Assembly (NCBI RefSeq): GCF_002575655.3
Contig: NC_053037.3
Coordinates: 141,991,207-142,055,206 of the forward strand
Source: Aegilops tauschii subsp. strangulata
Lineage: Eukaryota > Streptophyta > Magnoliopsida > Poales > Poaceae
Direction of reading: 5' to 3'
Length of the DNA stretch: 64,000 nucleotides
The first letter of the stretch is position 1. Each line of letters opens with the position of its first letter. Positions 32,073 to 42,999 of this stretch are shown in pieces. The position numbers and the translations under genes were made by a program. The notes below the pieces were generated by a model. It ran no database searches. It was not told where the DNA came from and saw only the letters and a list, made by a program, of their open reading frames with translations.

Positions 32073-35000
32073 ATGCCTCCCAAAGCTCCCAAAGCACCCA
32101 TCACTTGCAACTGGATGAGGTCCAACGTCACCGACGAGACCTTAACGGATTTCATGAAGTCGGGTTACCTGCCCAAGAACGACATCATGTCCTATCGTGC
32201 CCCTGACCCGTCAGAGGAGAGACCACAGCCAAAGGACGGGGAGGTAGTGATTTTTGCGGATCACATGAGCCGGGGCTTCGCACCACCCGGCTCAAAGTTC
32301 TTCAGAGATGTGCTGAATTTCTTTGACCTGCGGCCTCAAGACATAGGACCCAACTCGGTGTCAAATATATGCAACTTCCAAGTGTTCTGCGAGGTCTACC
32401 TTGGAGAGGAACCCAGCCTGCTGCTCTTCAGAGAGCTCTTCTACCTGAACCGTCAGAACGAGTGCACCAATGGGCCAAGCTTGGAACTTGGTGGCATCTC
32501 CATTCAGCGGCGGAGGGACTGCCTTTTCCCTTATGCAGAGCCACCAAGCCACCCAAAAGACTGGAACCAGATGTGGTTCTATTGCCAAGACACGTCGCCG
32601 GCTGACGAGCGTCCGCTGCCCGGCTTTCGCCCCTCGCGTCTGGAACCAACACACCCACTATCAGACAAGCTGACTCAAGCGGAGCGCCAACCTCTCCTCC
32701 CCACTATTCACAAGATAAAGGCTCTCTTGGGCAATGGTCTCAATGGAATTGATCTGGTCCGGGTCTGGATCTCGTGGCGGGTGATCCCCTTGAGCCGCCG
32801 CCCCGGCTTAATGTGTGAGTACACAGGCCGGAAAGATGACCCCCTGCGACACAGCCGCAACGATCTTCCTGAAGATGTTGCCGAGGACATGACCAAGGCT
32901 CTCTTGAACGAGAGCTTGGCAGACTGCGGGAGGACCGGGTTAGCCCCCTTCTGCAAGACCAACCCAGCCCCAACGATAAGCCGCTGATCTGAACATCTTA
33001 TCTTCTTCTGTAGATAACCGTCATCTGAATCTTTAAGAAATCATCATTGTATTTTTCAGGCTGATGACAAATTCTGGAAGGTCAAATATGACCATGAGGC
33101 GGCCAAGAAGGCCAGGAAAGCCAAGAAAGCCGCCAAGAGAGCCGCTCCCCGCAAGAAGGGAAGTAGGCCTACTGCTTCAGAGCTGCTGCAATTAAGCGAC
33201 AGCTCCGAGTCAGAGGTAACCCCTGAACCTGTGATCTCTTGCTGTATTTGTTGTTTTATTTCTGTCCGCCTTATCAATGCTGTTCATCACAGGATGACAC
33301 CGGAGCAAGTAACCTGGTGGTTGAAGAGGTAATGATACTTTCCTCCGACTCGGAGCCCTTGCCAAGACTGAAAGTCCAAAGGGTAACCCGGAAAGTAAGA
33401 TTTTCTCATCCTTTAGCTTATCAAGATCCTCAATTTCTTTTGAAGCAACAGATTCATGAGAGCCGGCGACACACCCGGACCAACAAGGACGCCGACCTCT
33501 CTTCCGGCTTACCTGATGCGTCGAGGAAACGCCGGACCGAGGTGATCTCAAACTTGTACCCTTTTCATTCTTTGGCGGGTGTTATACGTCAACCGCTCAA
33601 CTCTTCTGACTCAAATTATCAGGAAACTTCCCCCTCTTCTGGTGACTCTATGCAGTGGAACCTGCCGGCTTTCAAGACCGTGCCCGGGTAATGGTGATCA
33701 TCTCATGTTGTACTTGTCTTTACTTACACTTTTGTGCTTAACCTTTTTGTCTTTTCAGTGCCCAGGCAAAACTCACCAAGAAGGCGAAGAAGAACAAGCC
33801 GGTCGAAGAGCCAGACTTGCCTGAACCGGAGGTAGCAGCTCAAGAACCGCCAGCTGCCTCCGCTCCCGAAGCCACCGCTCCAACCAACAAGGCAACTGCA
33901 GAAGCTTCTGCTAACCCGGAGACCTCCAGCTCGGCTCAGCCGGCCAATGACCCGGACGTGGTAATCACCCGGACGGAGTTTGTTGAGCCGGGGAGACCTA
34001 CTGCACTGGCCAAGTGCTCCGCCAAGGAGGAGTTGCTACAACACCGTCGGGTTAATCTAGACCTCACCGACTACGCCAACCTGAACATCGGAGAGATCGT
34101 CTCCGGCTATGTCAGCCAAGTGCACAAGAGCCGGGATGTAGAGATCAGCATGGTGAACCAGATTCAGCAGAAGTCTGAGGTACTACTCTTCTTTCTCCTT
34201 ACCTACTGCATAGTTATCTTGTTATTCTTACCATACTCTAGCCCCCAAGTCTACGACTTGTGATAAAATATGTTGTAGACTTAAATTCCGGCCTACTCAC
34301 TTGAACCGGCAATTTGTAAATAGAAACGTTCGATATGCATTAGCCCCCAAGTGCCAAGTGTCTTTGCTTGGAAAGTGCTTGGGACTTTAAAATTGCGTAA
34401 TAACTGTTCATCCTATAACCCGGAAATTATGCAGGCTGCTTGCAAAAAGTTTGAAGCTGACATCTCCGATCTGAAGACCCGGCTGAGGACGCAAGAAATG
34501 GAGACCCGGAAGGCCAATGCCAAGTTTGTGTCCAGTATTGCTGTGCAAGAAAAGCTGAAGACGGACTTTGACGCTGAACGGAAGGCTCGGGCCGAAGAAA
34601 AGGCTACTCTGGTGAACCGGGCTGAACAGGCGGAGAAGGCTCTAACAGAGAACACCGCCGAACTCTCCGGCTTAAAGCGCCAAGTGTCCCAGATGGTTGC
34701 CGCAATCTTCGGTAAGTCATTCCACCGGCTTTCATCAAGTTTATAATCTTTAGATCTCATAACTCATCCTTGCCGGCGGCTTATCTTATTCTGTTAAACA
34801 GGTCCCAGAAGCGCCAACCTCAACCAAAGTGTGGTAACCAAGCTGAAGGCCGTGTACACCCTAGTGGAGCAGCTCTACACCGGGTCACAGCGCGCTTTGG
34901 CTATGGTGGCCCTATCCAATGAGGTGCCGACTCATCTGGCAGAAGTTCTTCGTCGGCTTGCCGTTCTTCCCCAACGTGTCCAAGAGCTGAGGCGGGCCTC

Positions 35001-35445
35001 TGCAAGAGCCGGAGCGATCGCCGCTCTGAGCCGGGCCAAGGCGTTCCTTCCAGAGTTAGACCCGGCGGACATTGCCCTCGGCTATCCCAGTTTGAAGGAA
35101 GACGGCACACCCTTCGACCAAAGGGACTTTGCAGCCTGCGTGAAGATCGTGCGCCCGGTGGCCACCCTTATTGGAAACGACACAGATCTGACCAAGTACC
35201 AGCCGGGTTATGATGCAGAGAATCAGAGGATCCCCACTCCGCGCTATGAAGCCATCAGCTTAGTCCCGCCGGCTCGTAAGCATACCTTTGCCCCGGAGAT
35301 TGACCCGGCCGGGTTAATTGACGAGGAAGCCCAATTTGAAGCTCTGAGCGGCATTGACTGGAAGTCGTCAACTTTCCAGGTCTTGGGAACAGCCGGAGGA
35401 GCGGAGAGGGATGAGCCGGAGACTTCAACTCAGCAAGCATCGTAA
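32073..35445 (+). CDS. Antisense six-exon gene of G2 (putative gypsy-type transposon family)
   Basis: ATG in good context (TTCACCATGCC). Coding exons: 32073-about 32965, 33060-33215, 33293-33687, 33759-34179, 34435-34711 and 34802-35445. Introns 2-5 have canonical borders and phases 0, 2, 0 and 1 that join open frames exactly. Intron 1 has a TTTTTCAG acceptor at 33059 but no GT donor (CCAACGATAAGC suggests a damaged one), so exon 1 may read to TGA 32985. Exon 1 holds a conserved globular domain: FFDLRPQDIGPNSVSNICNF, VFCEVYLGEEPS and WNQMWFYCQDT, alignable with exon 1 of the G1 gene. Exon 2 is lysine- and alanine-rich (nuclear-signal-like), exons 3-4 are acidic and proline-rich, exon 5 is a coiled coil (KLKTDFDAERKARAEEKATL), exon 6 is helical. 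About 920 residues if spliced. Function unknown; it is expressed, if at all, opposite to gag-pol. Confidence 0.72.
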
Positions 35446-36533
35446 CTCTGCAGGCGGCTTTTTAAACAATGCTTCACCCTTTTGGACTCGATGAGTCTTG
35501 TAATAGAGTAGGACCAATACTTTAACTTTGCCGTGCCATCGTGCACACGTTAAATGCTGAAGTCCATTGAAGTTGTCTCCTTTATTTTTCCCCGGGTCAT
35601 AATTGATCATTCATTTTCCTTAATCTCAAATAGTTGCCTTTAACTATCCTGCATATAAAGACAAATCACAAGTCTCTAGGCGGCTTACCGCACTGAGAAT
35701 CGTAGTTTTCGACATATAACCCGGAAGAAGAATCAACAAAGACTGGTCCTCAATTATGTCTTTGATATATCCGTAATAACACACTTACCGGCCTGCAAGC
35801 ACACTGCCGGCTTATATAACCCGGGTAATAAGGTTGGTACCTCAATTCCGGTTTACCAGTCTTAAGAACGCCGATTGTATTCGACTAGTACTGTAAATCA
35901 AAGTTTAAGCCGGCAAAGTGAGACCCGTCGTGCATATTTGAAATAATCAGAAGAACTTGCTATAAATCAGAAAAAACTTAGAGGCTTCCGGTTCGAATAC
36001 GACCAGAGACCCGTCCCAAAGGGGTTACGCTAAGATGGGAATGCGATAATATAGCCCCCAGTGGGTGTGGCGATGCCAATCAAGAGGGTACCGATAGCTA
36101 TGTTCTCTTTGGTTCGAATACGACCCATGTTTGAACAGGAAGCCCCCAAATGACCTTAAGAATTGTTTAACGACGCTGATTCGAATACGATCCACGTCGG
36201 TTCCCAAAGGGGTTAAACTATGATTCAAATATGATCAAAGGAAACTCCCCAATGAGCTCGACACTTTGCCAATCAAATGGGTATCGACAGCTATGTTCTC
36301 TTTGGTTCGAATACGACCTATGTTTGAACAGGAAGCCCCCAAGTGACTATATTGTGTATGGCTAGATTCGAATACGATCATAAGCCGGACCCTCCTTCAA
36401 ATTATCATATGATCTTGTAATGAAAACAACACGTTTATCTTTGGAGGAGAAAAAAGGACAGAGGTCCTGCTTTATTGCTTATCATAATATATACATGGCT
36501 TAGGGAAATATGTACATTATGAGAGCCAGTGGC
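35446..36533. other. Convergent 3' region between antisense gene and pol, with TTCGAATACGA repeats
   Basis: No gene. The word TTCGAATACGA(C/T)C occurs at about 35992, 36113, 36180, 36305 and 36365, plus a degenerate copy near 36220. A longer unit, AGCTATGTTCTCTTTGGTTCG ... GAACAGGAAGCCCCCAA, is present at 36096-36149 and 36288-36341 (period 192 bp). The two transcripts would meet here. Confidence 0.75.
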
Positions 36534-39500
36534 TCAAGTGTAATAAGGCCGAAGCTGAGCTATGTTCCACGGCCGACGGGTCTCTTCCTCCGACTTACGT
36601 GAATCTTTGTGCTCCCGAATGTCAATGAGGTAATATGACCCGTTGTGCAAATTCTTGCTGACCACAAAGGGCCCTTCCCAAGGCGGGGATAGCTTGTGCG
36701 CATCTGTTTGATCTTGGATGAGCCGGAGCACCAGATCACCTTCCTGGAAGACCCGAGATTTAACCCGGCGACTATGATAACGGCGCAGGTCCTGTTGGTA
36801 AATCGCTGAGCGAGCTGCTGCCACATCACGCTGTTCGTCCAACAAATCAAGAGCATCTTGGCGCGCCTGTTCATTATCCACCTCAACATAAGCCGCCACT
36901 CGAGGCGAGTCGTGACGGATGTCACTGGGGAGGACTGCTTCCGCTCCATAAACCATGAAGAAAGGCGTGAAACCTGTAGACCTGTTAGGAGTAGTGTTGA
37001 CGCTCCACAACACGGAGGGTAACTCCTCCACCCAACAACCCGGCGTCCGTTGTAAAGGGACCAAAAGCCGGGGTTTGATGCCTTTCAGAATCTCTTGATT
37101 AGCCCTCTCAGCTTGACCATTGGACTGAGGGTGAGCCACTAATGAAACATCAAGTCTAATATGCTCTCGTTGAAAAAACTCCTCCATGGCGCCTTTGGAT
37201 AAATTAGTACCATTGTCAGTTATAATCCTGTGTGGAAAGCCAAAGCGAAAGATCACCTTTTTCATAAACTGAACTGCCATGGCTACATCACACTTGCTAA
37301 CTGGCTCTGCTTCAACCCACTTGGTAAACTTGTCAACTGCCACCAAGAGGTGGGTCTTCTTATCCTTAGACCTTTTAAAAGGCCCAACCATATCAATCCC
37401 CCAGACCGCAAAGGGCCAAGTAATTGGGATCATCCTCAGCTCCTGAGCCGGCACATGAGCCCGTCGCGAGAACCTTTGGCAACCATCACATTTACTAACC
37501 AAGTCCTCCGCATCAGCATGAGCCGTCAGCCAATAAAAACCATGACGAAAAGCCTTGGCCACAAGAGACTTTGAGCCGGCGTGATGGCCACAATCCCCTT
37601 CATGAATCTCACGCAAGATCTCTTGACCTTCCGCAGGGGAGACACAACGCTGGAACGCTCCCGTAACACTGCAGCGATGCAACTCACCATTGATAACAAT
37701 CATTGACTTAGACCGCCGGGTTATTTGTCTGGCCAAAGTTTCATCCTCAGGCAAATCTCCCTGGGTCATGTAAGCCAGATAAGGCACTGTCCAGTCCGAG
37801 ATGATGTGGAGAGCCGCCACCAATTGTGCCTCCGGGTCAGGGACAGCCAGGTCTTCCTCTGTAGGCAACTTAACAGAAGGTTTATGCAAGACGTCCAGGA
37901 AGGTATTAGGCGGCACCGGTTTTCGCTGAGAGCCCAGCCGGCTTAAAGCATCAGCCACCTCGTTCTTCCTGCGATCGATGTGCTCTACTTGGTAACCCTG
38001 AAAGTGCCCAGCAACGGCGTCAACTTCACGGCGATAAGCCGCCATGAGAGGGTCCTTGGAGTCCCACTTTCCTGATACTTGCTGAGCCACGAAGTCTGAG
38101 TCACCGAAGCACCTTACCCGGCTCAAGCTCATCTCCTTAGCCATCCGAAGACCGTGGAGCAAGGCCTCGTACTCAGCTGCATTGTTAGTGCAAGGAAACA
38201 TCAATTGTAGCACATAATGGAACTTGTCACCCTTAGGGGAAGCCAATACGACTCCAGCCCCCGAGCCCTCCAATTGCCTGGACCCATCGAAGTGAATAAT
38301 CCAATAAGTGTTATCCGGTTTTTGTTCGGGCACTTGTAGCTCTGTCCAATCATTCATGAAATCCACCAAGGCCTGAGACTTAACAGCAGTGCGCGGCACG
38401 TATTTCAGACCATGAGGTCCGAGCTCTATAGCCCACTTAGCCACTCTCCCTGTGGCCTCTCTGTTTTGAATGATATCCCCAAGGGGGGCAGAACTGACCA
38501 CAGTGATGGGATGACCCTGAAAATAATGCTTAAGCTTCCGGCTTGCCATGAACACACCATAAACAAGCTTCTGCCAATGCGGATACCGCTGCTTGGACTC
38601 AATGAGTACTTCGCTGACATAATAGACCGGCCGCTGAACCGGATGCTCCTTACCCTCTTCCTTGCGCTCCACCACCACGGCCACACTGACGGCTCGTGTG
38701 TTAGTAGCCACATACAGTAATAACGGCTCCTTGTCAACCGGAGCAACAAGGACTGGGGGCTCAGCCAGCTGCCTCTTCAAATCCTCAAAAGCAGTATTGG
38801 CTGCATCATTCCAGACAAAGTCATCAGTTTTCTTCATCAACTGGTATAATGGCATGGCTTTCTCCCCCAAACGGCTTATAAAACGGCTTAAAGCTGCGAT
38901 ACGACCCGCCAGGCGCTGGACGTCGTTTATACACGCCGGCTTAGCCAGGGAGGTGATGGCCTTGATCTTCTCCGGGTTAGCTTCAATGCCTCTGTTAGAA
39001 ACCAAGAAACCCAAGAGCTTGCCTGCAGGAACACCAAAAACACATTTGGCCGGGTTAAGCATCCTCTTGTAGACCCGGAGATTATCAAAGGTTTCCCTCA
39101 GATCATCTATCAAGGTTTCCTCCTTCCTGGATTTAACCACAATATCGTCCACATAAGCATGAACATTGCGCCCAATCTGGTTATGAAGACAGTTCTGCAC
39201 GCAGCGCTGATAAGTCGCCTGCGCAGCCTTGAGTCCAAAGGGCATAGACACATAGCAGAAGGCTCCAAAGGGAGTGATGAACGCCGTCTTCTCCTGGTCC
39301 TTAACTGCCATCTTAATCTGATGATATCCAGAATAAGCATCCAAGAAACTTAAATGCTCACAACCCGCCGTAGCATCAATGATTTGATCAATACGGGGAA
39401 GGGCAAAGGGATCAGCCGGACACGCTTTGTTCAAGTCCGTGTAGTCCACACACATCCGCCAGGTGACGTTCTTCTTGAGCACGAGCACCGGGTTAGCTAA

Positions 39501-39674
39501 CCACTCTGGGTGAAAGACTTCAACGATAAACCCGGCCGCCAAGAGCCGGGCCACCTCTTCACCAATAGCTTTCCGCCTCTCTTCATTAAACCGCCGAAGG
39601 AATTGCCTGACCGGCTTAAATTTCGGATCAACATTGAGAGTGTGCTCAGCGAGTTCTCTAGGTACACCTGGCAT
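36534..39674 (-). CDS. G2 reverse transcriptase, dual RNase H and integrase
   Basis: Uninterrupted 1,046 codons. RT at residues 40-260: FHPEWLANPVLVLKK, SFLDAYSGYHQI, MPFGLKAAQATYQR and the catalytic AYVDD (174-177). The RT-linked RNase H (310-400) lacks the usual acidic start (LYVATN replaces TDAS). It is followed by a second, archaeal-type RNase H (455-580) with HFDGS (D463), NNAAEYEALLHGL (E501), GDSDFVAQQ (D525) and EVADALSRL (D575). A double RNase H is the hallmark of Tat-type gypsy elements. Integrase has an H2C2 zinc finger (HEGDCGHHAGSKS ... SKCDGCQ, 691-732) and D761, D820 and E856, a DD35E triad. The C-terminus ends NIAQLRPYYT. The annotated start is the first ATG after an in-frame TAG at 39738-39740; in life it would be part of gag-pol. 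It copies RNA to cDNA in particles and inserts it in the nucleus. Confidence 0.93.
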   Translation of the reverse strand: MPGVPRELAEHTLNVDPKFKPVRQFLRRFNEERRKAIGEEVARLLAAGFIVEVFHPEWLANPVLVLKKNVTWRMCVDYTDLNKACPADPFALPRIDQIIDATAGCEHLSFLDAYSGYHQIKMAVKDQEKTAFITPFGAFCYVSMPFGLKAAQATYQRCVQNCLHNQIGRNVHAYVDDIVVKSRKEETLIDDLRETFDNLRVYKRMLNPAKCVFGVPAGKLLGFLVSNRGIEANPEKIKAITSLAKPACINDVQRLAGRIAALSRFISRLGEKAMPLYQLMKKTDDFVWNDAANTAFEDLKRQLAEPPVLVAPVDKEPLLLYVATNTRAVSVAVVVERKEEGKEHPVQRPVYYVSEVLIESKQRYPHWQKLVYGVFMASRKLKHYFQGHPITVVSSAPLGDIIQNREATGRVAKWAIELGPHGLKYVPRTAVKSQALVDFMNDWTELQVPEQKPDNTYWIIHFDGSRQLEGSGAGVVLASPKGDKFHYVLQLMFPCTNNAAEYEALLHGLRMAKEMSLSRVRCFGDSDFVAQQVSGKWDSKDPLMAAYRREVDAVAGHFQGYQVEHIDRRKNEVADALSRLGSQRKPVPPNTFLDVLHKPSVKLPTEEDLAVPDPEAQLVAALHIISDWTVPYLAYMTQGDLPEDETLARQITRRSKSMIVINGELHRCSVTGAFQRCVSPAEGQEILREIHEGDCGHHAGSKSLVAKAFRHGFYWLTAHADAEDLVSKCDGCQRFSRRAHVPAQELRMIPITWPFAVWGIDMVGPFKRSKDKKTHLLVAVDKFTKWVEAEPVSKCDVAMAVQFMKKVIFRFGFPHRIITDNGTNLSKGAMEEFFQREHIRLDVSLVAHPQSNGQAERANQEILKGIKPRLLVPLQRTPGCWVEELPSVLWSVNTTPNRSTGFTPFFMVYGAEAVLPSDIRHDSPRVAAYVEVDNEQARQDALDLLDEQRDVAAARSAIYQQDLRRYHSRRVKSRVFQEGDLVLRLIQDQTDAHKLSPPWEGPFVVSKNLHNGSYYLIDIREHKDSRKSEEETRRPWNIAQLRPYYT

Positions 39675-39737
39675 GTCAGAAGGCTTCCATGCAAAAATGT
39701 CCCTATTCTCACGGATGAACTCGATGAGCGCGCTTTC

Positions 39738-40606
39738 CTATTTTGGATCCAGATTGGCACTGATGCTAAACTGTTGAGATGAATCTCCTGGAACGAAATC
39801 AACAAGCTTAGTCTCATCAGCCGACTTAAATTTCATTGCTGGCTCATGTTCCGTAGTCGGCTTTTTCAGAGAGGTCATATTTGTTGGGTCAACATTGTCC
39901 TTGTAAAACTTCAACTCCTCTGTTGCGCAAACAGACTCTGCATAAGCCGCATCGCCTTCCTCACACTCCAAGGCCACCTTCCAGCTGCCGTGAACCGTAA
40001 TGGTCCCATTATGACCCGGCATCTTGAGCTGTAAATATACGTAACACGGACGTGCCATGAACTTAGCGTAAGCCGGCCGCCCAAATATGGCATGGTACGG
40101 ACTTCTTATCTTGACCACCTCAAAGGTCAATTTTTCCACCCTGTAGTTGTGCTCATCTCCAAAGGCCACTTCCAACTCGATCTTGCCGACTGGGTAAGCC
40201 GACTTACCAGGTACCACACCATGGAAAATAGTGTTTGACTGGCTGAGGTTCTTATCAATCAACCCCATACGACGGAAAGTCTCATAATAGAGGATGTTGA
40301 TGCTGCTGCCTCCATCCATGAGCACCTTAGTGAACTTATATCCTCCCACCTGAGGAGCCACCACAAGGCCAAGTGACCCGGATTATCCACCCGGGGAGGG
40401 TGATCCTCCCTACTCCACACTATAGGCTGCTCAGACCACCGTAAGTAGCGTGGAACCGCCGGCTCAACAGCATTCACAGCCCTCTTATGAAGCTTTTGAT
40501 ACCGCTTACACAGACTGGTGGTAAACACATGATACTGTCCACCGCTAAGCTGCTTTGGATTGGTCTGATAACCCCCCTGCTGCTGTTGATGACCTTGGCC
40601 GGACTG
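39738..40606 (-). pseudogene. G2 aspartic protease region, frameshifted
   Basis: Frame 40528-40376 ends with EDHPPRVDNPGHLAL; a one-base loss near 40376 shifts the register. The protease continues at 40364 with GGYKFTKVLMDGGSSINILY (active site) and YHAIFGRPAYAKFMARPCYV. The tail runs to TAG 39738-39740, which is in frame with the RT frame that begins 64 bp later (SALIEFIRENRDIFAWKPSD lies between). Thus one stop separates protease from RT. DGGSS replaces the canonical D(S/T)G loop, as in G1. Confidence 0.8.
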
Positions 40607-42498
40607 CTAATTAAAGCCCCCTTGACCGTTCTGAGGATTAGAATTTGAGCCGCCGCCTGGGCCATGAAAGCCGCCGGCGCCTGAGCCACTGCCCGGGCCA
40701 TTGTTGCCGTTAAAGGCATTGGAATTCTTAAAGGCCTTCATGATTGCACAATCCTTCCATAGATGAGTAGCTGGCTTCTCTCTAGAGCCATGCCTTGGAC
40801 AAGGCTCATTCAACAGTTGCTCCAGCGTCGGGCCTGACCCGCCGCCTCGGGGAGGGGGCCTCCCCTTGCGTCTCTGGCTATTGCCCTGTGAGCTGGCATT
40901 GGCTACGAACTCTAGACTGCCATCGGCTTTGCACTTGCCACCTCCTTGGTTCCCCGGGTTATGCTGATGACCCATGCCATTGCCGTTCTTCTTTCCCTTC
41001 CCTGTCCTTTCATCATCTGAAGCGGGGTCCTTGGTACCATCAGAATCGGTGTACTTGACGAGAGCCGCCATCAGTGTACCCATATCATTGCAGTCGCGCT
41101 TAAGCCGCCCGAGCTTCATCTTCAGGGGCACGAAGCGACAATTCTATTCCAACATTAAGACTGCAGAGCCGGCATCCATCTTATCAGATGAATTTATTAT
41201 TTCCTTAACCCGGCGAACCCAATGTGTCGTAGACTCACCCTCCTGCTGCTTACAGTTAGTCAAATCCACAATTGACATAAACTGCCTACAGGTATCCTTG
41301 AAGTTTTGGATGAACCAGGCTTTCAGCTTAGCCCAAGACCCGATGGAATTCGGTGGTAGCCCCTTCAACCAAGTGCGGGCAGTCCCATCTAACATCATGG
41401 TGAAGTACTTGGCCATTGCTGCTTCACTGACTTCCAGCAGTTCCATGGCCATCTCATAACTCTCGATCCAGGCTGCGGGTTGTAAGTCAGCTGTGTAATT
41501 AGGCACCTTCCTAGGGCCTTTGAAGTCCTTGGGTAGACGCTCATTGCGGAGAGCCGGCACCAAACACGGGACACCCCCAGTCCTGGTAGGGATACCCACG
41601 TCGACGGAAGCCGTCGGATAAGCCAGGGGAGTCTGGTAAGCCGTCAACTGAGGCACCTCCTCCGCCTCTTGCCGTGCTCTGTCTTGGTCTGCTGCGTGAA
41701 AGGCTCCGTTATGAACCGGGCCATGGCCAGGGGGCGGGTCATGGCGTTGGACGTTACTTGAGCCGGTCGCTGAGACCATGTGTCTGCTATAACTCGGGCT
41801 CCGGCCTGGACGAGGGGTCGAGTGGATCCTATCCCGGCTGTAAGAGTACGCCTCTTGCTGCGCCAGTGCTGTCTGAAGGAGTTCCCTGACCCGGTGAGTT
41901 TCAATAGCTGTCGGAGAGTCGCCGTCAATTGGGAGGGCTGCCAGCCGCGCTGCTGCGGCGACCATGTTCTCCAGCGGGTTAGCATAATGACCCGGTGGTA
42001 TTGGCACGTATTGAGGCGGGGGTTCACCCGGGGAGGCCCCATCACTTGTGGCTGAACAGGGGGCCCTGACCTGGGCACTATGATCCCTGGCGGGTTACTA
42101 GACCCTGCACCCGGCGTGTTGAAGAGGTTTCGTGGATCGTAAACCGGAGGGAGTCGAGATTGGGCCTTTTGATGCCTCCTTCTCATGACCTCATTGGACG
42201 TGTTCTGATCCATCGTGAGCCGGAAGGACTGTGCCTGAATCAACTGAGTTTGGGCATCGAGGGCCGCCCTCTCCGCAGCCATCCTGATCCCTTCCGCTGC
42301 CAGATCCTCTTTGGCTTTCACTAGATCTAACTTTAACTGCGCCACCTCCGCGTCATGCTGAGCTTGATCCGCCGGGTCAACCGCGGCAGTCAACAGGGCC
42401 GTCATCTTATCCGTGAGATCCATCAGCACCTGAGCCGGCGAGGGCACCGGGCTTCCTGCCCCAGCAGCAGGGTTCTGAACAGGCTGCGCACCGGCCAT
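40607..42498 (-). pseudogene. G2 gag
   Basis: Starts at ATG 42498 (MAGAQPVQNPAAGAG). An alpha-helical N-terminus with VAQLKLDLVKAKEDLAAEG runs to a frameshift near 42010. The main frame 42007-41144 has the gag core YTADLQPAAWIESYEMAMEL, then MMLDGTARTWLKGLPPNSIG and WFIQNFKDTCRQ. After an in-frame TAG (41144-41146) it continues at 41131 with LKMKLGRLKRDCNDMG, a glycine- and asparagine-rich RNA-binding tail with CPRHGSREKPATHLWKDC (a CCHC-like finger), and meets another TAG at 40607-40609. It would form the particle core. The stops make this copy dependent on others. Confidence 0.85.
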
Positions 42499-42999
42499 GA
42501 AAATTCCGACCTGGCTCGGTGGCTCAAACGGTCCGGAATACTGTCACCATCGGAACAACCCATGAGCCTACCATCTTGAAGTTGATACAACGAGTTTGAC
42601 TCATCTGTGGACGACTCGCCATCAGAGCCGGCGGCCGTCTCATCACCGGATCCAGATCTATCAGAGTGCCCTCCATGGACACATCCCACAAAGGCGTGCC
42701 TCAAGGCAGGCTGGGTCCGGGCGGGTCGTGCGCGCTGAGCCGTCTCGATGGGATCGGCGCAGAGATCCGGCTCAGGGCCCGGCTCACCAATCTTACCAAT
42801 GAAAACATGAATTCCGCCGAAGGGGACCCGGTACCCGTACTCAATTGAGCCGGCGTCGGGGCCCCGGTTTGCATCGTCGATGTAGAGCTTGCCGCGACAA
42901 CTCTTGGTCATCCGGCCCACAGCATATCCCTTGAGCCCTTCGAAGCTGCCCTTCAAGAACACAAATCCACCGTGCGCTGGCCCCACGGTGGGCGCCAAC
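42499..42999 (-). other. G2 leader with primer-binding site
   Basis: Directly after the 5' LTR the minus strand reads TTGGCGCCCACCGTGGGG (about 42998-42981). TGGCGCC fits the 3' end of tRNA-Asp, the usual primer of Tat and Athila elements; the rest of the match is imperfect. The leader is open in one minus frame (from 43091 to 42423) with FVFLKGSFEGLKGYAVG and FGGIHVFIGKIGE, so a longer gag N-terminus or upstream protein is possible. Confidence 0.55.
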
